From: Lacticaseibacillus brantae DSM 23927
GTDB taxonomy: Bacteria > Bacillota > Bacilli > Lactobacillales > Lactobacillaceae
Assembly: GCF_001436115.1 (NCBI RefSeq)
Contig: NZ_AYZQ01000002.1
Coordinates: 186,001 to 250,000 of the forward strand
Direction: 5' to 3'
Length of the DNA: 64,000 nt
Shown here: positions 49,938-58,682 of the stretch, piece by piece
Layout: each line of letters starts with the position of its first letter
How positions within the stretch are numbered: position 1 is the first letter of the stretch
Made by a program: the position numbers and the translations under genes
The notes under the pieces: generated by a model
What the model was told of the DNA's origin: nothing
Seen by the model: only the letters and a program-made list of their open reading frames with translations
The model's database searches: none

Positions 49938-50110
49938 TTTTCTACTATATATTATTTCGATACAGGTCTGGCAGATAATGTCAGACTTTTTTAATTGTGG
50001 CTAAGAAGGAACAACGTCTAGCGCGCGAAAGACGACGGCTGGTATATTGACTGACTTGATAATAACGGAACATACGCGATTAGTCAGGTTGCCATTCATT
50101 CAAAAGTTAC
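49938..50110 (+). mobile_element. Fourth trace of the gpmA-element family (leader and first-gene remnant)
   Basis: CTATATATTATTTCG precedes the hairpin GGTCTGGCA / TGTCAGACT (49965-49987) and TTTTTT, as in the other leaders. The next ~40 bp resemble the RBS and first codons of the 34136 gene, but the start is mutated (GTCTAGCG) and the frame is broken. The rest of 49903-50251 has no gene. Confidence 0.6.
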
Positions 50111-50251
50111 AGGCTGAGTTTCTTACGATTCTAATAAATGGATACGCTGACAGTTGCCTATCGCTTTACAGATTTATAACGTTGAACTATTGTTTTAAGC
50201 AAGGGAAAGTAATATGAAAAGTGATTTGGTTATTATAAGGGGGAAATTGGT

Positions 50252-51142
50252 GTGGACAGTACTGTGTTGTCAGCGTCGCATTTAAAGAAGAGCTTTGGTC
50301 AAAAGGAAGTTTTACATAATCTGTCATTTGATCTTGAACGCGGAAAAGTGACTGCACTAATTGGCGAGAATGGCGCCGGTAAAACGACCATCATGAAGAC
50401 GATATTGGGTATCTCGGAATTTAGTGGGTCAATCGAATTGGATAAGCAGTCGGTGTCTGTTCATGACCACCGAGCGCTTGACTCTGTCGGTGCGTTGATT
50501 GAATATCCCGGTCTGTATGGGTACCTGACTGCCCGGGAACAATTGACGCTCTTTGCCACTGGCAATGACAAGAAGGGCAAAGTTGATGACGTCCTCAATA
50601 AATTACATATGACGGGTTACGCCGACCAAAAGACAGCAAGTTATTCGCTGGGGATGCGCCAAAAAATGGGCATTGCGTTAGCACTAGTCAACAAGCCAAT
50701 GCTGGTTATCTTGGACGAGCCGATGAACGGTCTGGACCCAAAGGCTAACAAAGAGCTCAGAGATTTGATTGCTGAAGAAAAGGCCCAAGGCGTGTCATTC
50801 TTAATTTCCAGTCACATTCTGACTGAACTGCAAAAGATTGCCGACGACGTTATCGTCATTGATAAAGGCAACCTAATCTTTGCGGGCACGATGAGCCAGA
50901 TCTTGGATAACGGGAAGCACTTTATTGAAATCCAGACAGATAAAGATGAAGTCGCGCAACAGGCGCTCACCGAAGCTGGTTACCAGACCGACCTTGATCA
51001 AGGACAATTGCGAGTGTTAGTCAAAGATGACAGCCTCAATCATCTATTGACAGCACTGCTTGACCAAGATTTAACGATTAAGCGGATTTATGAACAACCT
51101 GCCGATTTGGAGACGTCGGTCTTCAATGCCATTGGGGAATGA
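50252..51142 (+). CDS. ABC transporter ATPase (BcrA-like)
   Basis: This 296-aa ATPase has Walker A GENGAGKTT, a YSLGMRQKMG signature, Walker B LVILDEPMNGLDP and an H-loop SSHIL. The ~75-residue C-terminal extension is typical of BcrA/NatA-type subunits linked to bacitracin, lantibiotic or drug export. The GTG start follows AAGGGGG. It pairs with the permease 26 bp downstream. Confidence 0.92.
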   Translation: MDSTVLSASHLKKSFGQKEVLHNLSFDLERGKVTALIGENGAGKTTIMKTILGISEFSGSIELDKQSVSVHDHRALDSVGALIEYPGLYGYLTAREQLTLFATGNDKKGKVDDVLNKLHMTGYADQKTASYSLGMRQKMGIALALVNKPMLVILDEPMNGLDPKANKELRDLIAEEKAQGVSFLISSHILTELQKIADDVIVIDKGNLIFAGTMSQILDNGKHFIEIQTDKDEVAQQALTEAGYQTDLDQGQLRVLVKDDSLNHLLTALLDQDLTIKRIYEQPADLETSVFNAIGE

Positions 51143-51168
51143 CAAGGCAAACTTAGGAGGAGATTCTT

Positions 51169-51945
51169 TTGGGAAATTTAGTGAAGCAAGAAATATACAA
51201 ACTGGTTAAACGCCCGACGCTGACCTATTTTTGGGGCTTCCTGTTAGTCTTTCAGATTGCAGCGGCGGTTTATGTTTCGCACAATCCGCAAGTGGTTAAT
51301 CCTCAGAAAGCCTTCTTGGGCAACTTCTTTGTGCCGGCTATGATTGCTTTTTTTATGATTTCACTTTGTAGCACGACCCTGTCTACTGAAATTCAGTCGG
51401 GAACGTTGAAATCACTGTTGTACCGCAAATATTCAGTCTATCAAGTGCTCATCAGTAAATGGCTATCATTATTGATCTATACCATCACCCTTTATGTGGC
51501 CGGCATGATTATTAGCCTAGTCTTGCACTGGATGATGTTTCAAAAGACAATCCCACTGTCTGTTCAATTGCCTGGTGGGCATTCTTTCTTGCAAGTTTGG
51601 GCATTAACTAGCTTAGGCTCGTTCTTATCATTGATATTCTTACTTACGTTTGTGCTGCTGATAGGAACGCTGTTTACGAGCTCAACCGCGGCACTTGTGG
51701 CAGGGATTGCGACTTACTTTATCACCAGTATTTTCAACCAACTGTTGTTTCAATTCATTATCCAACATGATTGGCTAAAATGGACACCGTTCAATATGAT
51801 GAACATCGGCGATCAGATTATGACCCCATCGATGTCGGAAGTAACCCATCTCAGTTTATTCGAGATGAGTGCGGGGTATTTGGTCTATGCCGTGCTGTTC
51901 TTAGGCGCAGGACTAATCATCTTTCGGCGGCGCAATACTAGATAA
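51169..51945 (+). CDS. ABC-2 type permease
   Basis: This 258-aa protein has six membrane segments (about 20-38, 53-72, 101-122, 144-170, 176-196 and 232-252). It has the ABC-2/BcrB layout with the cytoplasmic motif STEIQSGTLKSLLYRKYS after TM2. It starts at TTG, 6 nt after AGGAGGAG. It forms an exporter with the upstream ATPase. The substrate may be an antimicrobial peptide. No sensor kinase pair is adjacent. Confidence 0.9.
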   Translation: MGNLVKQEIYKLVKRPTLTYFWGFLLVFQIAAAVYVSHNPQVVNPQKAFLGNFFVPAMIAFFMISLCSTTLSTEIQSGTLKSLLYRKYSVYQVLISKWLSLLIYTITLYVAGMIISLVLHWMMFQKTIPLSVQLPGGHSFLQVWALTSLGSFLSLIFLLTFVLLIGTLFTSSTAALVAGIATYFITSIFNQLLFQFIIQHDWLKWTPFNMMNIGDQIMTPSMSEVTHLSLFEMSAGYLVYAVLFLGAGLIIFRRRNTR

Positions 51946-51996
51946 TGCCAACTGCTTTTTCGCCGAATTATTTCATATCAAAAGGCCAACTTCAAT

Positions 51997-52048
51997 AAAG
52001 TGCCCCATAACTGTTAGATTGTTTGTCTAACAATTATGGGGCACTTTA
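51997..52048. terminator. Bidirectional terminator
   Basis: A long stem (AAAGTGCCCCATAA, TGTTAGA and complements) between convergent genes ending at 51945 and 52086. Confidence 0.9.
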
Positions 52049-52085
52049 TATGGCGAGATCGCCTGTATTGACGTTTATTTCCGTG

Positions 52086-52949
52086 CTATTCGCGTTTTAC
52101 ATCATCAGCTTGTGGACTTGGCATTAATGAGTTCCAAAGTGGTGTTGGGTTACCGTGGTTGCGCTGATTAAATTCTTCCCAGAACCATTGTTGCCCGAGG
52201 AGATGCTTAACTCGAGGGACCGCTTCACCATCTGGGCCGCTGTAATAGCGGACCTGTTTATTATTACCATCTGTGACCATCCTAAACATGACGTCAGCGG
52301 TAATCTGAGGGTTAGAGCGCACGGTGTTCATCGCATTGAAGTGTTGCCACGGTTCCACATAATCAGCGATCGTGGTTTCAGCTACTTCTGTCTTGTTGAA
52401 AATGTTGGTTTGCATGTTGCCTGGCAGCAGGACTTTAACAATGACACCGAATTCTCCGAGTTCTGCATTCATGCCTTCAGTTAAACTCAAGACGGCACTT
52501 TTAGACGCTTCATAAACCGATGTGTAAGGGAAGCCTTCTTCGGCACTGATGGAGCTGACGTTGACAATGACGCCCGAGCGCTGTTCGCGAAAGATGGGAA
52601 TAAATGCCTTATTCAATGCAATTAAACCGAAGACATTCGTTTGAAATTGGCGGTGCACTTGATCCATCGATGTGCCTTCAAGCGGTCCCGCCTGGAAGTA
52701 GCCAGCGTTGTTGATTAGCGCATCAACGCGTCCATATTGCTTTTTGGCCAATTCACCGAAGTTTAAGTCATCTCCTTCGTTATTAACATCTAATTTTAAC
52801 GTGGTCACGTTGTCTAAATGATCAAAAATAGTCAAGTCACTGTCTTTTCTCACCGTGGCCACAACGTTCCACTCTGCTTTTGCAAACATTTCGACGACTA
52901 GTTTCCCGAAACCACTGGCGGTCCCTGTAATGACGATGGTTTTATTCAT
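52086..52949 (-). CDS. Short-chain dehydrogenase/reductase
   Basis: This 287-aa SDR has TGTASGFG (8-15), NNAGY (80-84), Ser132/133, Tyr146 and Lys150 (YEASK). Basic residues after strand 2 (VRKDS) suggest NADP(H). It is divergent from a MerR gene. Its promoter has a 19-bp spacer with a MerR palindrome, so it is likely activated by that regulator. Substrate unknown. Confidence 0.9.
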   Translation of the reverse strand: MNKTIVITGTASGFGKLVVEMFAKAEWNVVATVRKDSDLTIFDHLDNVTTLKLDVNNEGDDLNFGELAKKQYGRVDALINNAGYFQAGPLEGTSMDQVHRQFQTNVFGLIALNKAFIPIFREQRSGVIVNVSSISAEEGFPYTSVYEASKSAVLSLTEGMNAELGEFGVIVKVLLPGNMQTNIFNKTEVAETTIADYVEPWQHFNAMNTVRSNPQITADVMFRMVTDGNNKQVRYYSGPDGEAVPRVKHLLGQQWFWEEFNQRNHGNPTPLWNSLMPSPQADDVKRE

Positions 52950-52990
52950 CTGTATTCTCCTTTGGGTGTCTTTTACTTCACAACAAGTGT

Positions 52991-53021
52991 AGTATAATCG
53001 GTTAAAGTAACTTTAAGTCAA
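52991..53021 (-). promoter_or_regulatory. MerR-type promoter of the SDR gene
   Basis: Minus strand: TTGACT (53016-53021), 19-bp spacer containing TTAAAGTAACTTTAA (53002-53016), then TATACT (52991-52996). The 19-bp spacing and central palindrome are the MerR pattern. Confidence 0.85.
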
Positions 53022-53049
53022 GCAACTTTGACGGAATCGGAGCGAAAAG

Positions 53050-53406
53050 ATGAATATCACTGAGTTAGCGGCAAAGCTAGATGTTGCGCCATCAAAATTA
53101 CGGTACTATGAACAAATTGGGCTGATTTCAGCGAGTCGCCAGACAAATGGGAATCGAAATTACGATCGTCAGCAAAGCGAGCAGGCGCGAAGAATCATTC
53201 TTTTTCGTCGGGCAGGCGTCAGTATCGCTGAATTGAAGCAATTGTTTGCCGATAATATGGACGATGACACGGCACTGAAAATGTTGGCTGAAGCAAAAGA
53301 GAGAATTTCGGCCCAGATGCAACAATTAGATGAAACCATGGCGTTTCTGGAGTACAAAACTCAGTGGCATCGGGCGCAACGCCAAAAAGCCGTCTCACCT
53401 AATTAG
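53050..53406 (+). CDS. MerR-family transcriptional regulator
   Basis: This 118-aa protein has the MerR HTH (ITELAAKLDVAPSKLRYYEQIGLI), a GNRNY wing and a C-terminal coiled coil (about 75-108). No cysteine cluster is present, so it is not a metal sensor. It is divergent from the SDR gene and probably activates it. Its palindrome differs from that of the MerR protein at 10231. Confidence 0.9.
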   Translation: MNITELAAKLDVAPSKLRYYEQIGLISASRQTNGNRNYDRQQSEQARRIILFRRAGVSIAELKQLFADNMDDDTALKMLAEAKERISAQMQQLDETMAFLEYKTQWHRAQRQKAVSPN

Positions 53407-53488
53407 TTTTAAAGATACTAATAATCATTGATGCCAAGTACAAGATGATTATGCTATCTTGGAAATACGGGATAAAGGGGGCCAAAAG

Positions 53489-54022
53489 ATGAGCTTGATT
53501 TACATTAAACGAGCAGTTCAGCGTGATTTACCGGCAATCATGACGATTATCGACCATGCTAAGGCCATGCTCAAGGCAGATGGCAGTCCGCAGTGGCAAG
53601 ATGGCTATCCAGATCCAGTCACACTACGGCAGGATATTTCAGCGCAACAGTGTTGGTTGTTGATGGTGGATGGCACAATCGCTGGGACAGCCACAATGAT
53701 TGTGGGCAATGACCCCAATTATGCTGAAATTTGGGATGGCAGTTGGCAGAATGAGGTTGATCCGTATGCCACTATTCATCGGATTGCCATCGGGGATGGC
53801 TATGCCGGCCAGCACCTGAGTTATTTCTTCTTTTCCAATTTGATTAGTGCCGCGTATCGCGACGGCATCCGCAACTTTCGGATTGATACCCACGCTCTGA
53901 ATAAGCGAATGCAGGCCGTGGTCACGCGTGTCGGTTATCAACACCGCGGTAAAATCTATGTGGATGAACCGGCTGCTGATCACGAAGATAACGCGCGGTT
54001 AGCGTATGAATTGAATCTGTAA
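53489..54022 (+). CDS. GNAT family N-acetyltransferase
   Basis: This 177-aa protein has the GNAT fold. The early IKRAVQRDLPAIMTII region is followed by ATIHRIAIGDGYAGQHLSYFF, the acetyl-CoA-binding region in place of the classic Q/RxxGxG/A, and a C-terminal GYQHRGKIYV. The ATG at 53489 follows AAAGGGGG. The acceptor is unknown. It is a single gene after the MerR gene. Confidence 0.88.
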   Translation: MSLIYIKRAVQRDLPAIMTIIDHAKAMLKADGSPQWQDGYPDPVTLRQDISAQQCWLLMVDGTIAGTATMIVGNDPNYAEIWDGSWQNEVDPYATIHRIAIGDGYAGQHLSYFFFSNLISAAYRDGIRNFRIDTHALNKRMQAVVTRVGYQHRGKIYVDEPAADHEDNARLAYELNL

Positions 54023-54221
54023 AGATAAAGAATTCCTGCCATAGATTGTTCAAGGATAGGAATTTTTCTATTTCTACGCAGTTATTGTTAGCATCCAGCT
54101 GGCCTTGCGGGTACCGTTGAGAAAGCCAATCTAACCCAGCATTGGGCAATAAAAATACAGCCTCACAAACGCGGGCTGCATTGAAAAAATGGCGTTTATT
54201 GTTGACACTGCTTTGCTGCGA

Positions 54222-54521
54222 TTATCGGTCTTCGCTGTCTAATCCAAAGCGTTCTTCCTGTAACCAGTTGAAGAGCTGTTCATATTGATTGTCTTTGATT
54301 CTGTTGGTGCGCCAAGATTCTAAGAGTTGGGAGGCGGCGACAATGCCGTGTGTCTTGATTTCTTGCTTTAATGCGTCGTGATAGGGGCCAAGATCGATTT
54401 CGCGATCCTCAAAAATAACAGCCACATCGTCCTTGCCACCAGATTTCTTTGATAACATGTAGCCTAATCCTTCAGCAAAACTTTTGACTTGGCGCAAGAT
54501 AACATCATTTTCTTCGTTCAT
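54222..54521 (-). CDS. Hypothetical protein of 99 aa
   Basis: This soluble helical protein begins MNEENDVILRQVKSFAEG, with the start chosen from TTAGGAGA 9 nt upstream. A longer frame to 54572 has no RBS. It contains SWRTNRIKDNQYEQLFNWLQ near the C-terminus. No family recognised. It is a lone gene. A similar acidic short helical protein class is common in lactobacilli. Confidence 0.65.
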   Translation of the reverse strand: MNEENDVILRQVKSFAEGLGYMLSKKSGGKDDVAVIFEDREIDLGPYHDALKQEIKTHGIVAASQLLESWRTNRIKDNQYEQLFNWLQEERFGLDSEDR

Positions 54522-54618
54522 CTGCCAATCTCCTAAAAGTGCCAACAGTGTCCAGTCACCCACAGTGTACATCTTGTGTGTAAAAGGACAATCAAAATTT
54601 TACCAATGGGGGGATTGC

Positions 54619-54830
54619 TTAATTGTTCATGACAACGACTTTACCTCTCATATGACCAGTTTCGACCAGTTGGTGAGCTTGACGTAGATTGGCAGCCGTG
54701 ATGGGCGATAAGACCTTCGTGACCTTCGGCGTTTTTCTGACACTGTGGCCGGCTTTGCGGACGCCAACGACCACATCATTGATGTGCTTGGTGGTGCACC
54801 ACACCGGCAAAATGTCAGTGTTGAGGCTTC
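54619..54830 (-). pseudogene. C-terminal fragment of a zinc-type alcohol dehydrogenase/quinone reductase
   Basis: The last residues (RQAHQLVETGHMRGKVVVMNN) match the end of MDR-superfamily dehydrogenases. Upstream the frame degenerates (PVWCTTKHINDVVVGV) and no N-terminal Rossmann part or start is found. It is a remnant. Confidence 0.75.
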
Positions 54831-54844
54831 AAATATCGATTAAT

Positions 54845-54889
54845 TCAAAAAGCTTGAATCCGAAAATTATCGGGTTCAAGCTTTTTTAG
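54845..54889. terminator. Terminator beside the TetR gene
   Basis: The stem AAAAAGCTTGAA / TTCAAGCTTTTTT with T-runs on both strands. Confidence 0.85.
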
Positions 54890-54924
54890 TCTAACGCAGG
54901 CAAAAGTCCTCTTAGATAGCACCT

Positions 54925-55500
54925 TCAGACAAAAAGAAAATCAGCGACAAAAGTCACCAACGCATCAAGCGGCATTTCTTGGTTCGACAGCTCATGACTA
55001 TCGAGCAGTTGAATATAATTGATAATTGCCGCGAAGATGACATTGGTTGTGTAGAGCAGCGGGTAGTCACGAATGATTTTTTGATTCTGGTAGTCTGCCA
55101 ACAAATTGAAGAGATCTTTGAATATTTGGTCGTCCTCAACCTGGGGGATTTTTGAGCGGAGTTCAGTACTTTGGCGGACCATCCAGATGATGGCTAGTGA
55201 ATCTTTGAAGTCTTGACTAAACTGATAGACTGCTCGGATAAATGCCTTTAGCAGTTCACGGGGAGGCAGCTCTGGTTGCCAAGCCTTGGTTAACTCCGCT
55301 ACATACTTTTGCTGATGATAGGTGAAAGTTGAAATCAACAAATCTTCTTTATTTTTGAAATAGACGTAAATATTTGATTGTGACATTTTAATCAACTTAG
55401 AAACCTTCAACGTAGAGAATCCGGCCAACCCCTCAGCTAGTAAGACCGCAGTGGCGCCTTCGATGATGCGATTATATTGTTTTTCTGTTTTTATTTTCAT
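54925..55500 (-). CDS. TetR-family transcriptional regulator
   Basis: This 191-aa protein has a TetR HTH (about 10-56: STLKVSKLIKMSQSNIYVYFKNKEDLL) and a helical C-terminus for ligand binding. It is divergent from an SDR gene at 55619. The shared region has CGATAACG repeats within the SDR promoter, so it likely represses it. Ligand unknown. Confidence 0.9.
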   Translation of the reverse strand: MKIKTEKQYNRIIEGATAVLLAEGLAGFSTLKVSKLIKMSQSNIYVYFKNKEDLLISTFTYHQQKYVAELTKAWQPELPPRELLKAFIRAVYQFSQDFKDSLAIIWMVRQSTELRSKIPQVEDDQIFKDLFNLLADYQNQKIIRDYPLLYTTNVIFAAIINYIQLLDSHELSNQEMPLDALVTFVADFLFV

Positions 55501-55536
55501 AGCTGTAGTGTACGCAAAAACATTTTGTGTTTCAAC

Positions 55537-55593
55537 TTGACAAACGATAACGTTATCGCTAATATGTGGTTATTGATAAACGATAACGCTAAC
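55537..55593 (+). promoter_or_regulatory. SDR promoter with TetR-type operators
   Basis: TTGACA (55537-55542), 17 bp, then TAATAT (55560-55565). The spacer contains the perfect palindrome CGATAACGTTATCG (55545-55558). A further CGATAACGCTAAC begins at 55581. Confidence 0.82.
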
Positions 55594-55618
55594 TTTTTTG
55601 AAAAAGGAGAAACTCATT

Positions 55619-56425
55619 ATGAAAAAAATTGCAGTTGTTACAGGTGCCTCTTCGGGTATCGGGAAAGAAGTCGCTAAGTCATTACAACAAAACGGCTATC
55701 AAGTTATTGGTGGTGCGCGCCGAGTCGAAGCAATGGCTGATTTGAAAGACCTTGGCATTGAGATTGCACATTTAGACGTCACTGAGGCTGGTTCCCGCGA
55801 AACTTTCATTCAAGATATCTTAAACGAATATGGACGCATCGATCTTCTCGTTAATTCCGCTGGTTATGGTTCCTTTGGTGCTTTGGAGGAGGTCACGCTG
55901 GATGAAGCTCGTCGGCAGATGGACGTGAATGTTTTCGGGATAATTGGATTGATTCAATTGATTTTGCCAACCATGCGGGCCCAAAAATCCGGTCGTATCA
56001 TTAATATTTCTTCATTGGCTGGGCAAAGCTACACGCCATTAGGTGGCTGGTACCATGCTTCCAAACACACGCTTGAGACTCTCTCAGATGTTTTACGGGT
56101 TGAACTGAAACCATTTGGTGTCGACGTAGTGGTTGTGGAACCGGGGAATACAGCGACAAATTGGCAAGGGACTGCCGTGGGTCGCCTCTTGGAAGCTACG
56201 CCTAAGGATTCGCCTTACCGTGCTTTAACTGAAGGCGTCGCCAACACACTTCAGAATAGTAATGCAACAGTTGCCGATGTGGCTAAGGTGGTTTTAAAGG
56301 CGAGTGAAGTTCGGAATCCTAAAATTCGATACCAGATTAAATTCCAAGAAAAGGTCTCAGTCCAGTTAATGAAATTTATTCCCGGTAAATTGGTGGATCG
56401 ACTAGTCACACGCTTGGTCCGCTAG
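55619..56425 (+). CDS. Short-chain dehydrogenase/reductase
   Basis: This 268-aa SDR has TGASSGIG (8-15), NSAGYG (79-84, Ser in place of the usual second Asn), Ser131/132, Tyr145 and Lys149 (YHASK). It is closely similar in layout to the SDR at 7545-8360. AAGGAG precedes the ATG at 55619. It is controlled by a divergent TetR gene. Substrate unknown. Confidence 0.9.
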   Translation: MKKIAVVTGASSGIGKEVAKSLQQNGYQVIGGARRVEAMADLKDLGIEIAHLDVTEAGSRETFIQDILNEYGRIDLLVNSAGYGSFGALEEVTLDEARRQMDVNVFGIIGLIQLILPTMRAQKSGRIINISSLAGQSYTPLGGWYHASKHTLETLSDVLRVELKPFGVDVVVVEPGNTATNWQGTAVGRLLEATPKDSPYRALTEGVANTLQNSNATVADVAKVVLKASEVRNPKIRYQIKFQEKVSVQLMKFIPGKLVDRLVTRLVR

Positions 56426-56448
56426 TGCGATACAGGTTCACGCTCAAT

Positions 56449-56488
56449 AAAAAGGAAGCCGTGCGATGTCTGCATGGCTTCCTTTTTT
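56449..56488. terminator. Bidirectional terminator
   Basis: The stem AAAAAGGAAGCC / GGCTTCCTTTTTT between convergent genes. Confidence 0.9.
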
Positions 56489-56502
56489 GATCTCAAATAA
56501 TA

Positions 56503-56928
56503 TTAGTTGTTCTGATGGTCATGGATTTTAGTCAGGAGAGTGATGAGTTCATCGATTTCGCGCTCACTAAGCCCGCCGATACTCTGATGGTTAGTTGTAT
56601 TAAATCGCTGCCGCAATTGCTGCGCGACATGTTGGCCATTACTGGTCAAATAGACTTTCTTTGACCGGTCTTGCGTGCCTGAACTCACGTGCTTTTCGAT
56701 GTAGCCAGCCTTCTCCAGATTACGTAAGAGGGTGGAGACGCTGGCCTCGCGATGTGAAAAATGTTCCGCAATTTGGCGTTGATTCGCGCCGGGGTTTTCC
56801 TCAAGATAGCCTAACGTCTGCGCCTGCGAGCGGGTGACATTAAATTCTGCCACCTGTTCCTCAAAAAAACGTTGTTCTTGCAGTATTATTGAGCGCATTA
56901 GAATATTAACTTCGTCGGATTTGGACAT
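56503..56928 (-). CDS. MarR-family regulator
   Basis: This 141-aa protein has a winged HTH (NQRQIAEHFSHREASVSTLL, then a TQDRSKKVYLT wing). The ATG at 56928 is set by GGAGG. It is divergent from the MFS exporter at 57090 and most likely represses it. GTTAGCTAAC (56988-56997) lies in its own upstream region. Confidence 0.9.
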   Translation of the reverse strand: MSKSDEVNILMRSIILQEQRFFEEQVAEFNVTRSQAQTLGYLEENPGANQRQIAEHFSHREASVSTLLRNLEKAGYIEKHVSSGTQDRSKKVYLTSNGQHVAQQLRQRFNTTNHQSIGGLSEREIDELITLLTKIHDHQNN

Positions 56929-56987
56929 CGCTTTTTCCTCCACAGTTTCGATGAATCTATTGTACCGCAAAATTAATTAACAAATTA

Positions 56988-57060
56988 GTTAGCTAACATG
57001 TTGACAAACTAATCAATGCGGGTATAATCCTCTACATCAACAACTTAGGCGCCTAAGTTG
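56988..57060. promoter_or_regulatory. MarR/MFS intergenic control region
   Basis: TTGACA (57001-57006), 16 bp and TATAAT (57023-57028) drive the MFS gene. GTTAGCTAAC (56988-56997) lies upstream of the -35. A perfect 20-bp palindrome, CAACTTAGGCGCCTAAGTTG (57041-57060), lies just past the expected transcription start. Confidence 0.8.
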
Positions 57061-57089
57061 CATTAATATTTTTTGAGGATGGTATTGAA

Positions 57090-58523
57090 ATGGAAAAGAC
57101 AAATGTCCGTTACAATCGGACGATATTAGTGGTAGTGGTAATCTTGAGTGCCTTTGTCACGATGCTCAATCAGACGATTCTGTCGGTGGCACAACCAAGT
57201 ATTATTGATGCATTTAAAGTTGATTTATCAACAGTCCAGTGGCTCTCGACTGGTTATTCATTAATCGGTGGGATTCTGATTCCAATCTCTGCTTGGATGG
57301 CCGATCGTTTCAATACGAAATGGCTGGTATCAAGTGCTTTAGGCGTATTCTTAGTTGGTTCAGTTGTGGCTGCTTTCTCAGGAGACTTCACGGTCTTACT
57401 AGTTGGTCGCTTACTCCAAGCTGTTGGTGGTGGGGTATTGAACGGATTAACGATGACAATCCTGTTTTCGGTGTATCCGAAGGAAAATCGCGGGACGCCA
57501 ACAACACTGTTGGGACTCGTCTTTGGGATTGCGCCAGCTGTTGGGCCAACCTTGGGTGGCTTTTTGGTTGATAACCTGGGCTGGCACTCAATCTTTGGGA
57601 TTGTAGCCCCTGTTGTCGGTTTAGCGTTTGTTTTAGGCCTGTTCTTCATGGCTGACGTGGTGCCACATAAGACGACCAAGTTGGATTTCTGGTCAGTCGT
57701 TTTCTCCACAGTCGGTTTTGGTGGGGTACTCTACGGCGCGTCGATGGTTTCAGACTATGGCTGGACAGACGTACACACATTGCTGCCTGGATTAGTCGGG
57801 ATTGTTGTGGTTGGGCTTTTCATTTGGCGGCAATTAGTCGTCAGCGATCCAATGTTGAATCTGAAAGTCTTTACGAGTGGTAACTTCACCGTGGCGGCGA
57901 TTATTAGTGCGATTACGCAAATCAGTATGGTCGCTGTGGAATTTGTTTTACCCGTTTACTTGCAGAATGCCCGCGATTTGACTGCCTTTCAATCTGGTTT
58001 AACCCTATTGCCAGGGGCCATCGTCATGTTCTTACTCGCCCCACTCTCTGGGCAACTTGTCCAGAAGAATAAGGGCAAACAAATTGTTGTCTTTGGGATT
58101 ACGGTGATGGCGTTAAGCACCTTATTGCTTAGTCGGTTGACGTTAACGACCCCAATTTGGGAATTAGTTGCGATTTATGCCTTACGGAATATGGGCTTGG
58201 CCTTTGCGATGATGCCTGCAGGGACGCTTGGCATGCAGGGCTTGACGCCTGACCTGATTAGCCACGGGAGTGCAGCGAACAACGTTGTCCGCCAGGTCGG
58301 TGCCGCCATCGGCACTGCCGTTCTTGTCTCTGTCATGCAGTCCAAGGCTACCGCGGCTTCACCAAGTGCGAGCCTCTTGAAGACCGATCCAGCTGCTTAT
58401 GGTCATGGGATGCATCTGGCCTTGGTCAGTGGCGCTCAGGCGTCATTGATTATCGCAACAATTATCGGAGTTGTTGGGATTGGCTTTGCATTGGCATTGA
58501 AACAACCTAAGAAAAAAGCGTAA
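57090..58523 (+). CDS. MFS drug efflux transporter, DHA2 (14-TM) family
   Basis: This 477-aa protein has about 14 membrane segments. The N-terminal motif TMLNQTILSVAQPSI (DHA2 motif D1-like), a short loop ADRFNTKW (motif A) and GLVFGIAPAVGPTLGG (motif C, antiporter signature) match EmrB/QacA-type proton-driven exporters. GAGGA lies upstream of the ATG. It is divergent from a MarR regulator with a palindrome at the transcription start. Substrate unknown. Confidence 0.93.
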   Translation: MEKTNVRYNRTILVVVVILSAFVTMLNQTILSVAQPSIIDAFKVDLSTVQWLSTGYSLIGGILIPISAWMADRFNTKWLVSSALGVFLVGSVVAAFSGDFTVLLVGRLLQAVGGGVLNGLTMTILFSVYPKENRGTPTTLLGLVFGIAPAVGPTLGGFLVDNLGWHSIFGIVAPVVGLAFVLGLFFMADVVPHKTTKLDFWSVVFSTVGFGGVLYGASMVSDYGWTDVHTLLPGLVGIVVVGLFIWRQLVVSDPMLNLKVFTSGNFTVAAIISAITQISMVAVEFVLPVYLQNARDLTAFQSGLTLLPGAIVMFLLAPLSGQLVQKNKGKQIVVFGITVMALSTLLLSRLTLTTPIWELVAIYALRNMGLAFAMMPAGTLGMQGLTPDLISHGSAANNVVRQVGAAIGTAVLVSVMQSKATAASPSASLLKTDPAAYGHGMHLALVSGAQASLIIATIIGVVGIGFALALKQPKKKA

Positions 58524-58555
58524 TTGCTAGTTATTACCTTGAAGACTATCTTTGC

Positions 58556-58607
58556 AACACACCTATCCGGAACGTCCAGTGTGACTTTCAAGACAGGTGT
58601 GTTTTTG
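58556..58607 (+). terminator. Terminator of the MFS gene
   Basis: The stem ACACACCT / AGGTGTGT with a 30-nt partly paired loop and TTTTT. Confidence 0.7.
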
Positions 58608-58682
58608 TCTGTAGAATATCAATATTTGACAATTGTTAAATTTGGACCTACACTGCTTTCAATGAAAGACGGGAGGATCATT

